DNA of 64,000 bases from Piromyces finnis. Lineage: Eukaryota > Neocallimastigomycota > Neocallimastigomycetes > Neocallimastigales > Neocallimastigaceae. The position numbers and the translations under genes are program-made. The first letter of the stretch is position 1; every line of letters begins with the position of its first letter. Location: positions 62,001 to 126,000 of the forward strand of contig MCFH01000042.1 in assembly GCA_002104945.1 (NCBI GenBank). The letters run 5' to 3'. Under the pieces are notes generated by a model. The model was not told where the DNA came from and made no database searches. It was given only the letters and a program-made list of their open reading frames with translations. Positions 12,829 through 27,306 of this stretch are shown here, piece by piece.

Positions 12829-12862
12829 TTACTTGATACTATTTAAAGTTAGTATCAAGTAA
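12829..12862. repeat. Perfect 13-bp palindrome upstream of the LRR gene
   Basis: TTACTTGATACTA and its reverse complement TAGTATCAAGTAA flank an 8-base loop (TTTAAAGT), about 160 bp before the LRR start codon. It may be a dimeric factor site or a hairpin. No known factor is assigned. Confidence 0.55.
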
Positions 12863-13022
12863 CTTTAAATGTTACATAAACTTTAAATAATAATAAATTA
12901 GTGATTTTTTAATTTATTAGATAATATTAACTACTCACTTTTTATTATATATAAAAAATAAAAAAAGTATTTATGGCTCTTTTTAGTATTATAAAAATAT
13001 ATTATTATATTATATATAAAAA

Positions 13023-13551
13023 ATGAAAAAGTTGGTTTTTTTATTGTTGCTCAATTTAACTTTTACAATAAATGGTATCTTTTCAGAATTTGTCGAGGAT
13101 TGTCGTATTGTAAATAAATTGTTGGGAGAATCTGACAATTACGATTGTTGCACTCATGGTAGAATTAATTGTAAAAATGGTTTCGTAACTGATATGTAAT
13201 ATAATAAAAAAGTTAACTTTTTTTTTTTTATTTCTACTTAATAATATAAAGAAATATTCTTTTACAAATATATATATATTTATTTTTTAAACAAAATTAA
13301 AAATATTCATTACTATTCTTTTTATTTTCATTAAAAAAAAAAAAAAAGAATGATATCTGATAATAAAAAGTCAAGTGGTTTTATTCCACCAGAAATTGGC
13401 AATTTATCAAAATTGGAATGGCTGTAAAGAATTGATAATTATTATCATTATTATTATTTTTAAATTGTATTCTAATAATCAAATTTTTAAAATTTTCTTA
13501 ATATAATTAAAAATATTCATTCATTACTTTTTTTTTTATTATTTTATCTCT

Positions 13552-13614
<63 letters not shown>

Positions 13615-15491
13615 AATCTCTCTAATAATAATTTAAGTGGTTCCATTCCGCCAGAACTTGGAAATTTATCAAATTTAAAAGTTTTGTAATAAACAAATAA
13701 ACAAATTTATAAAATTATTATTTTTAAATTGTATTTTTTTTTTTAATTTTCTTTAATATAATTAAAAATATTCATTCATTACTATTCTTTTTATTTATTT
13801 TTTCTTAAAAAAAAAAAAAAAGAAAGCTCTCCGCAAATAATTTAAGTGGTTCTATTCCACCTGAACTTGGAAAATTAACAAATTTAATAGATTTGTAAGG
13901 AATTGATAATTATTATTATTATTGTTTTTAAATTGTATTCTAATAATCTAATTTTTAATTTTTTAAAATAATTAAAAATATTCATTACTTTTCTTTTTAT
14001 TTATTTATTTTTTCTTAAAAAAAAAAAGATACCTCGATAAAAATAATTTAAGTGGTTCCATTCCACCAGAAATTGGCAATTTATCAAATTTATTTTATAT
14101 GTAAAGAATTGATATTATTATTATTATTTTAATTATATTCTAATTTTTTAATTCTTTAAATATAATATAATTAAAAAATATTCATTACTATTCTTTTTAT
14201 TTTTTCTTTTCTTAAAAAAAAAAAGATATCTCAGTAATAATAACTTTAGTGGTTTTATTCCACCTGAATTTGGAAAATTAACAAATTTGAAAGAATTGTA
14301 AAGAATTGATAACTATTATTATTATAATTATTTTTAAATTGTATTCTAATCTAATTTTTAATTTTTTTTTTTTTTTTTTTTTAATATAATTAAAAATATT
14401 CATTCATTACTGTTCCTTTTATTTATTTATTTTTTCTTAAAAAAAAGATACTTCGATAATAATAATTTAAGTGGTTCCATTCCATCTGAACTTGGAAAAT
14501 TAACAAACTTGAATAATTTGTAATAATTAAATTTATAAAATATTTTATATATAAAGTTTTTATGCTTTTATATTTATTTTTTTTTGTATATAAAATCACT
14601 CATGATGCATTAAAAAACAACTAAATTTCAATATTTTTTTTTTTCAACTACAATTATAATTTAAAAAAAAAAAAAAAAAGAAATATTAGTAATAACGGAT
14701 TTAGTGGTTCTATACCTCAAGAAATATTAAATAATGACGCTTTGGAATTGTAAGTACTTTACTTTTTTTGATTATTTTATATTATTTATTACATAATAGT
14801 ATTAAATAGTTTATATTTATAATGTTGTTAAAACATTCATTTTCATTCAAATATTTATTATTTAATATAATATAGTATTTATGATAATTATAATGATAGA
14901 AACAAACAAGTTGTAGAAAAAGAGGAAAAGAATGATTTAAACAAAGATAATGATATAAATAAAGATGATAAACCAAATAAGGAAACTGATGAAAATAAAA
15001 GTAATGATTTAAATAAAGAGGCTAAATCCAATAGAGGCGGTTTTTCATCTCTAATAATAGGCATTGTGTTTGGAATAATTAGTATTGTTTTGTCCATACT
15101 ATTATTCCTAGTTTTAAGAAAAAATAAAAATTTAAAAAAGAAAAATAATGAAAACAATAGTTTTTCTATTTTAAATAATGTTCACATTGACCCACCTTCA
15201 ATTTCTGGAAATGCAGAAAGTACAACTAATCCTCCTGATATAGCTTTTACTCCGCTTCATTCCTCTAAAAATAAATTTACTAATATTACTACTACTGATA
15301 TTGATAATGATAATATTAATAATAATAATAGCAATAATAATGATAGTTATGATAATAGTAATAATGAGAAGTTTTTAAATAATGAAAATAATAATAATAA
15401 TAATAATACTATCAATGGAAGAGAAGATTTACCTCCAAGTTATGAAGACGTATTAAATGAAAATTGTGAAAATAACACTGGTAATATGTAA
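13023..15491 (+). CDS. Single-pass membrane leucine-rich-repeat protein, one LRR per exon
   Basis: Nine exons: 13023-13195, 13349-13423, 13614-13685, 13823-13894, 14029-14100, 14226-14297, 14448-14519, 14681-14749, 14876-15491; 430 aa. Exon 1 gives a signal peptide (MKKLVFLLLLNLTF) and a Cys-rich LRR cap (DNYDCCTHGRINC). Exons 2-8 each hold one plant/SDS22-like repeat with the core NNLSGSIPPELGNLSNL. Five of them are exactly 72 nt, and every intron from 1 to 8 falls after the second base of a codon. Exon 9 has a Lys/Asn/Asp stalk, a transmembrane helix (LIIGIVFGIISIVLSILLFLVL) with RKNKN on the inner side, and a disordered Asn-rich tail with a PPSY motif (LPPSYEDVL) that can bind WW domains. 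No kinase is present. It is probably a surface adhesin or receptor-like protein; the ligand is unknown. Confidence 0.85.
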
Positions 15492-15718
15492 GGCTTCAAT
15501 CTCTAATTAAAATTTAAAAAATGAAGAAAATAAAAAATCACTTCATTCCTTAAGAAAATAAAAAAAAAAAAAAAAGTAATTTTCAAATTTTGATTATTAT
15601 GATTAATCAAAAATTGAAAAATAAAAAATAGAAAAAATAAATAAATAAATAGAAGAAGTCTATTCTCTTCCTAGTCTAATAAAAAATAGAACGTACACAT
15701 TGAAAGTATGTGATGACA

Positions 15719-15850
15719 ATGAGGTCATTAAATTCCATTGGAGAAAAGGGTATACTTCCAAGTTATGAAGATGTTTTAAATGAAGATGGAAAGCATAACA
15801 CAAAAATATTTTTACAGTCTGACGATACGATAAATTCAAAATTCAAATGA
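15719..15850 (+). pseudogene. Decayed copy of the LRR protein tail
   Basis: A 43-codon open frame whose LPSYEDVLNEDGKHNT closely matches LPPSYEDVLNENCENNT at the end of the LRR protein about 230 bp upstream. The A/T-rich DNA after its stop also resembles the 3' flank of the intact gene (a CTTCATTC stretch, then ATTATGAT.AATCAA). The second proline is lost, so the PPxY motif is broken. Most likely this is a partial tandem duplication or the leftover of a deleted neighbouring paralogue. Confidence 0.7.
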
Positions 15851-16628
15851 TAAAAAATAAAGAACCGCTTCATTCATTTAACTTTTAAATATTATGATGA
15901 ATCAAGAAGTAAGAAAGAAAAAAAAAATAGAAAAAATACTTTGAAAGTATAAAAACAATAATAATAACTGCATAGTAAAATAATAAAAAAGAAAGAAAAT
16001 AAAAAGAAATAAAAAGAAACAATAAAAAAGGTGATATAATAAAACAAAAACAAATAAAACAAAAATAAAAATATAAATATAAAAAAAATACTTTAACTTT
16101 ATAAATTGAAAGATCTTTTATTATTATAGTTCTGTTTTATTTTTTTTATTTTCAATATTAAAATAAAAACTAGTATCTTTATATTTTTTTAATAGAAAAA
16201 AAAAATTTCAATATTGTTGTATTTTAATGGTTTTAAAGAGTTTATAAAATCACACAGTGGATACACCTTTTTATTTATTTTAAAATGAAATATTGAAAAA
16301 ATAAATCTTTTTTTATAACAAAAAATTATATTATATTTATTTATGATTTGAATGGGCTTTTTTTTATTTTTTGAAAAAACAACTACAGGATATAATAAAA
16401 GTAATTATGAAAAAGATAGTATAAATATAGTATATGGATAGGTAGTTTCATCATTCAAATGATTCTATCTAACTTTATAATATGTTGCAATATTCATTAT
16501 ACAATACTCATTTTTATAAAGTTTTCATTTTCATCTTTTTCATGAATTTAAATCAATCCTCAATCTCATAACTATAACTTTTTTTAAAATCATACACACA
16601 CACAAAACATTATTTATATAAAATAAAA

Positions 16629-16752
16629 ATAATAATAATTAGAGTAATAATAATAATTAGAGTAATAGTAATAATTAGAATAATAATAATAATAATTAGA
16701 ATAATAATAATAATAATAATAATAGATAATAATAATAATAATTAGAGTAAAT
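16629..16752. repeat. AAT / ATAATTAGAGTA minisatellite
   Basis: Short AAT arrays separated by the recurring unit AATTAGA(G/A)TAAT, at least six times over about 120 bp. Confidence 0.75.
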
Positions 16753-16968
16753 GTATTATAGCAATAAAAGTCTATTATGTTAAGAAGAAAGACATTAGCA
16801 TGTAAAAGTTTCTAATAATAAAATTTTTTTATTATATTGCCTAATATCTATATAATTTGATATTTAATAGTTGATATTAAATTAGTTCAAGAAATATCAC
16901 TTTTAAATGAAATCTACATTTTTATAAATAAATAACAATATATATTATTAAACTAATAATTTGTAAAA

Positions 16969-17079
16969 ATTAATATTTAAAGTTAATGTTACAAGAAATA
17001 ATATATTTATAAATTAATTTTTTATGTGTAATAATTAAAAATATATTATTTCTTGTAACATTGTACTTTAAATATTAAT
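16969..17079. repeat. Long inverted repeat (about 38-bp arms)
   Basis: The left arm at 16969-17006 (containing GTTACAAGAAATAATATAT) is matched by the reverse complement at 17041-17079 (ATATATTATTTCTTGTAAC), with one small mismatch near the middle. The loop is about 34 bp. It lies directly beside the relic LTR. Confidence 0.75.
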
Positions 17080-17084
17080 TTATA

Positions 17085-17253
17085 AATAGGTTTATTAATA
17101 AGGTTAACAAAGAGAAAAAGATATATAGTGAGATGCTAGTCATATGATCTATGAAATAACTGTCTTTAAAACATTTTTACATGTTTATGTTTTATTAACT
17201 AATCACATGTATTCATAAATGTATGGTATGGGTAAATAAAAATATATGTTCAA
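17085..17253. mobile_element. Diverged LTR relic, related to the copia LTR at 60110-60380
   Basis: It shares, in the same order, TTTATTAATAAGGTTAACAAAG, GTGAGATG/ATGAGATG, CATATGATC..ATG/CATGTGACCATAG, AAATAACTGTCT/AATAACTATCT, ACATGTTTATGTTTT and a TGTTCA end with the LTR at 60110-60380. Internal deletions and many substitutions show age. No pol sequence adjoins it, so it looks like an old solo LTR. Confidence 0.75.
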
Positions 17254-18479
17254 AATACTATATATAATTATTCAAGATACCTTATATTTCTATATAATAA
17301 AATTCCTATATAACCATTTATTATTGTGAATTTAAATATTAGTAGTTTTTTACTACAAAATACTTAAATATCATAATATTTAATGAATTTATTACACTTT
17401 TATGAACTATTATATATTATTGTTATGATTTAATAATTTCTTTTTATTGGTTCTTTAGATTATCAATATATTAATATATTTTGGTAAAAAATTAATTATA
17501 AAGTATTAATAAGTAATGGTTTTATTAAATAGATAAATATTATATAATTAAATAAATTTAAAAATACTTGAGAACAAAACTTTACTCTCTTAATGAATAT
17601 ACCTTTTATAAAGGTGAATTCTATTTTTAAAAAATAAACAATGAATTCAACTCTTATTTAATATTAATGATTTTATATTTCTTTTATTAATAGTTTTACT
17701 ATCCTATTAATTTTTTTGGAATAGTGTTTAGATAATAAATTGAAGTGAATAATTTTTTTCCACATCCTTAATATAGTAATATTATTTATTCATTTATCAT
17801 TATTACCTTTTTATTAAAAAAGGTAAAACATATTTCATTTACATCATTTATATTGTTAATCTTATTTTTTTAATACTTCTTGTTTCATTTATATTGTTAA
17901 TATTTCTTGGTTAAATTAAATTAAAATAGCTTACTAATAATAGAATATTTAATATATCTAATTTAAGCATTAATATTTAATATATATCATCTATACATAT
18001 TTTATAACTATTAATTACATATTTTATAATTACTATAAAAAAAGTATTTCATCAATGTAGAAAATGTAAATCCTCTTTAATAGAATATAAACCTTTAATA
18101 TATGAATACTAAAAACATTAAACTTGATTTTTTCTCAAAAAATAAAAAAATCCATTAAATTTTTAATACAAAAAATTAATATTTTATTTCTTTATATGTG
18201 CATAAAATAAAATTTTTAAAATAAAGATTTTTTTAAATAGATAACTTTAAAAAATAAAATTGAATTATTGTGAAATTCACTTTCTACATTTCTTTATAAA
18301 TGGATTAAACATATTAAATAAATATTTTTTTCATTATATATATATATATATATATTTTATAAAAAAAATTAATTATAAATATATTGTGATATTTTATATA
18401 TTTTATAATACTATAATTGTAGAAAGGATATGTAAAATAGTTTATATTTTGTTATAAAAATAAAAATTATTAAAAATAT

Positions 18480-20255
<1,776 letters not shown>

Positions 20256-21700
20256 CTTTTAATATAAAAAATTAAGTTTATTAATTAATTTGAAATATGA
20301 ATTATATATAACAAATGTTTAATTGATAATTTTCTTTTTTTTAAATTAATACTTTAAATATATGTTTCCTTATTATTTACTATTTTATTATAAAAATATG
20401 TTTATGTGTGTAAATAAATTATTCAAAAGTTGTAAAACTTTTATTAATACAATATAAATTGTCTTTTTTTTTAAATTCATAATTCCATATATTAGGTTTA
20501 AAATGAATAATACATTTTTACTTTCTTTTTTCCATATTACCAATGTATATTTAATTATTATAAATAAAATCACTTATATTTGATATCTTTATAAAAATAT
20601 TATATTATTAAAAATACCTTTTTTAACTTAATGAATTAATAGGTTTGAAAAATTAAAAGATCTCTCTTTTTTTTTTTTTAAGTTTAAGTATAAAAATTTT
20701 TTTTTTTTTTTTTTTTTTTTGAAAAAAATTAATTTAAATATAATAAACTTAAAAATAATAAAATCTCTTCTATTAAATTTTTTACTTTTTTTTCTAATTA
20801 TTATATTTGATTTATTTATTATATTTTGATTAATTAAATATTTAATTTTATTCATTAATTAAATACATCATACAAAATATATTATTATATAAGTAAACAT
20901 GATTGGTTGATTTTAAAGTTTGTATTTTGTAGTATTTCAATTAATTAGAAAACATAACAAGGCTACATCTCTTGTAATAACTTTAATGATATATTGATGT
21001 ATTGAAAAAAAAAAAAAAAAAAAAAAAAAAAAGAAATATTATATATTATATAATAAATACATTTTCAATTATTATGTTATTTTACTTACAAGATCATATC
21101 TTAATACTTCTTCTAATAAAATTATTTTTAATTATTCGTAGAAAAAATTTATGGATATTTCACTTTTATACTCTATTATTTAAATTTTTTTATATTTATT
21201 TTATAATTTTTACAGTTAAAATGTTTCCAATAAATGGTAGTTAGTTAAATTGCGTATAATATACATATATATAATTTATTCTGTTTTAAAATCAAAATAT
21301 TTGTTCATTAAAAAGAAATATAGCATTGGTTTAAAAAATAAGCTCTGATTATTAAAAAAAAAAATTATAGTTTTTTATTTATTTTTTTTATATAGTATTA
21401 TAATATGTTATATGTTACAATTGTATTTGATGTAATATTATTACGGATAAAATTAATTTTAAATATTACTTTTATAAATTATAATATATTTCCGATGATC
21501 AATGTTTAAATAATAAGATTTTTTAATGTGCCTTTAAAAAGGACGACTTCTTATATGAATATGAATAAAAAGAGATATGGTGTTTTCTATAATTGTTATA
21601 AAAATTTGATACTTGCATTTTATATCGAATTTTTCTTCTGATTATATGGCCATAGCAAGTAATGTATCAATGTCAATATAAAAATTAATATATATTTATG
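20256..21700. other. PRMT1 upstream and 3' flank of coiled-coil gene
   Basis: 1.4 kb of AT-rich DNA with T and A homopolymers (20699-20720, 21006-21032). The open frames at 20388-20573, 20628-20855 and 21002-21244 are Lys/Ile/Asn/Phe low complexity and are not accepted. Confidence 0.5.
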
Positions 21701-24288
<2,588 letters not shown>

Positions 24289-24530
24289 CTTTACACTATT
24301 TTTATAATCACGATGTTAAAAAAAAAAAAAAAAAAAAAATTAAAAAAATAAAATAAAATAAAATTAAAAATATAAAAACATTAAATATAATATTATTCAA
24401 AAAAAACTTTATTAATTATTTTTATATACTTAATCTTTGTAATTAGAATATAATAAAAAAATAAAAATATTTTGCATTAACTAATTTATTATTATTATTA
24501 TTAATTATAATAGTAGAAAATTACTACAAT

Positions 24531-24569
<39 letters not shown>

Positions 24570-24768
24570 TACATTTTTAACATATGGTTTAAAAAATTTA
24601 AAAACAATAATTATAATATACAATTTTTCTTTTTTCATCTATTTATGTTTTTTATGATATACTACAAATGTAATGGTTGATATTTATAAATTCTATGAAA
24701 TGAAAAATTAAAATAGGTTTTAACTATCACAGCTATACCAATTTAATTATAAAAAAAATCATTCATCT
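24289..24768. other. Spacer upstream of the coiled-coil gene
   Basis: About 480 bp with A and T homopolymers (24317-24340, 24535-24564). It should hold the coiled-coil gene's promoter and the 3' end of the ARL5 transcript. No gene seen. Confidence 0.5.
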
Positions 24769-26118
24769 TTATGATTTTGTTGATAAAATCCAGTCAAGAC
24801 CATCATATAACCTATTATTATTATTTTAATAATATATATAAAAAGCATTAATATTAATATTATATTATGAAAAAGATTATAAATAAAAGAATTTAATTAT
24901 AACAGTTAACAATATTAAATAAAAAAAAATATATATATTAAAATCACAATATCACAATTATTACCCATCACCAGTTAACGCACAACATGATTGAATATGC
25001 CAGTTTCTATCTTTAACAGATGTTAAATTTAATTTTTCCGTTATTTCTGCTGCAGATAATGCACCTTTACAATCCTGTTTATTTGCAAAAATTAGTATTG
25101 AAGCATCTTGTAATATCTCTGATTGGAATATTTTGTTCATTTCTTCTGATACGATATTCAATCTCTCAACATCTGTACTATCTATTACCATAATTAAAGC
25201 CTATTGGGAAATTAAGAATTTTATATAATTATTTAAACATTACACCTTCATATGATTCAAAATTTAATTTTATAATTGACTTAGTTTTGAATAAAGCCTT
25301 ACCTTTGCGTTAGTATAATAAGTAACCCAAGATGTTCTTAAGCTTTCTTGACCTCCTATATCCCACATTACCATTCTATTTAATAAATAATAAATTATTT
25401 AATTATTATTAGTACTGTTATTGTTATTGCCATTATTTATTCCATATACAAACTATTAATTTTTTTTATTTATTTTTTAAAAATAAACAAGATATATCTC
25501 AATATATTAAAGGTATAAAAATTATTAATATTTTTAATATTAATTCTATATAATATATTTCAATTATGTATTATCTTTTAAAAATGTATTTTTCCTTTTT
25601 ATATAATTATTCTCTATTATTAATAGAAAACTATTATTTTTTTTTTTTTTTTTTTTTGAAATTTAATTTAGTTTAAAATTTCAATTCAAAATTCAAGCAA
25701 GAAATTTTAATTTTTTAGCTATTTCAAATAAAAATAATATATAAACGAAAAAGAAACTTACTTCATATTTTTATATGTAATTTCCTTTTTTAAATTAGAA
25801 TATATGTATTAAATAAAATATAATTAACATAACATTCAATAATTAAAAGTGATTATATATAATTACTTCAACATTAGAACCAATGGTTGGAGTTGTAACA
25901 ACAGCTTCATTTAACAATCTATTATATATGTATATCATTATTATTGTTGTTGTTACATATTACTTATCATTTCTATTTTAACATTATATATATATAATTT
26001 TAAATTACAATTTATATACAATAGTAGTTTTTCCTGCATTATCAAGACCAACAATAACAATTTTAAAGTCCTCTTTTGACAAAAATATTGATAGTAATTT
26101 TGAAAATAAAGCACCCAT
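24769..26118 (-). CDS. ARL5: ARF-like small GTPase ARL5
   Basis: Six exons on the minus strand: 26118-26009, 25918-25867, 25784-25762, 25375-25303, 25200-24965, 24811-24769; 178 aa, matching the family length of 179. MGALFSK gives Gly2 for N-myristoylation. The P-loop is GLDNAGKTT, switch I ends PTIGSNVE, switch II is [10 protein letters not shown] with the catalytic-type Gln, then NKQD, and CCALTGDG is the SA-type guanine loop. [11 protein letters not shown]-like switch I, the SWxTYYTN stretch and [11 protein letters not shown] are specific to ARL5 rather than ARF1 or ARL1. ARL5 acts at the trans-Golgi, where it recruits the GARP tethering complex for endosome-to-Golgi traffic. Exon 3 is only 23 nt. 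Confidence 0.93.
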
Positions 26119-27306
26119 TTTTTTTTATTTATTATTATTATTCTTTTACTTATTTAATATTATTATTACTATTATTGCTGTCTTATTTTAGATTTTAATA
26201 TATATATTACTTTATTCGAAACTATTAAAAATTGTTTGTTTCTATTTTTTATTTATATATGTAAATTTCTGTTTTTAAAATTGGTATAAAATAATTTTTT
26301 TATTATTGTTATTATTGAAAAAATTGTAAAGACTTTTTATAAAGATACTACTGAAAAAAAAAAAAAAAAAAAAAAAAAACTCTTTAAATAATATTCTTTT
26401 AAAAGCTTAATGTTTTTAAGTACAAATTTAATAAAGTAAAAGTAAAATAATTAATATAGGCCGCCGCTTTATCTATTTTTATATAAATTAAAACAATTCA
26501 ATAATACAATAAAAAAAAAAGCAAAACAAAAAATTTAAATTACCAACTTTTTTTTTTCATTTTTATGAAATAAAAATTAATTTTTATATTGAAATGTAAT
26601 ACAATGTAATATATAAAAATAATATAATATAAATATATTAAATTTAATTAATCTAAAATTAAAAAAATCATTTTTTTTTTCTTTTTTTTTATTTCTTTAT
26701 AAACAATTGCTATCTCCCTCTCCCCTTTATTTTAAAGACAAAATTCCCAAAAAAAGAGTAAATTAACTATTAGACAATAACAATTTCATATTGACTCTTA
26801 ATTCTCTGGTTCCTTATCAAAATTCAGACAATTAAAAATGTGTAACAAATATTTTATATAGTATACTACGTTAGAGTCTATAAAAAATTTCCTTTTATAT
26901 AAATAAAAAATAATAATGAATTGTTCTCCTTTCTATTCAAATTTAAATAGAATAGAAACTAATTAGGCAACATTAAAAATAATGATATACAAATAATTAT
27001 TTAATAATGACTTTAAACATTAATCCCTCAATAAATTCTATGATATCGAAATGTCCACCATAAATCGCTTAATAATCTTTATGTTTTATATGAATTCCTG
27101 ATAATATTTTTTACTGTATTTTTTTTGTTATTACTATTATTATTATTTATTAGTAGCTCGATTTCATATTTAAATAAATAAAAAATAAATAAATAATTTA
27201 AGAATATATAAAAAAAAAAATATAAATGTTATGATTATAAAAATAATATAGTTATCTTGAAATATTAAGAAAATATATGATGAAAATTATTAAATATTAT
27301 ATAGGT
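26119..27306. other. ARL5 upstream region
   Basis: 1.2 kb between the ARL5 start and the RRP1 stop (both minus). A slightly GC-richer patch near 26460-26470 and a C/T-rich patch at 26715-26730 are the only distinct features. No gene seen. Confidence 0.5.

Larger units (their letters stand above)
11734..13022. other. Divergent intergenic region with two hairpins
   Basis: About 1.3 kb between the U-box gene (-) and the LRR gene (+). It holds two clear inverted repeats, annotated separately. The 69-codon open frame at 11990-12199 is Lys/Leu/Ile/Asn low-complexity and is not accepted as a gene. Confidence 0.5.
15851..18479. other. Gene-free region before the PRMT gene
   Basis: 2.6 kb of AT-rich DNA with a minisatellite, a large hairpin and a relic LTR, each annotated separately. 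The open frame at 18260-18457 is low-complexity (Ile/Tyr/Phe/Asn) and not supported. Confidence 0.5.
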
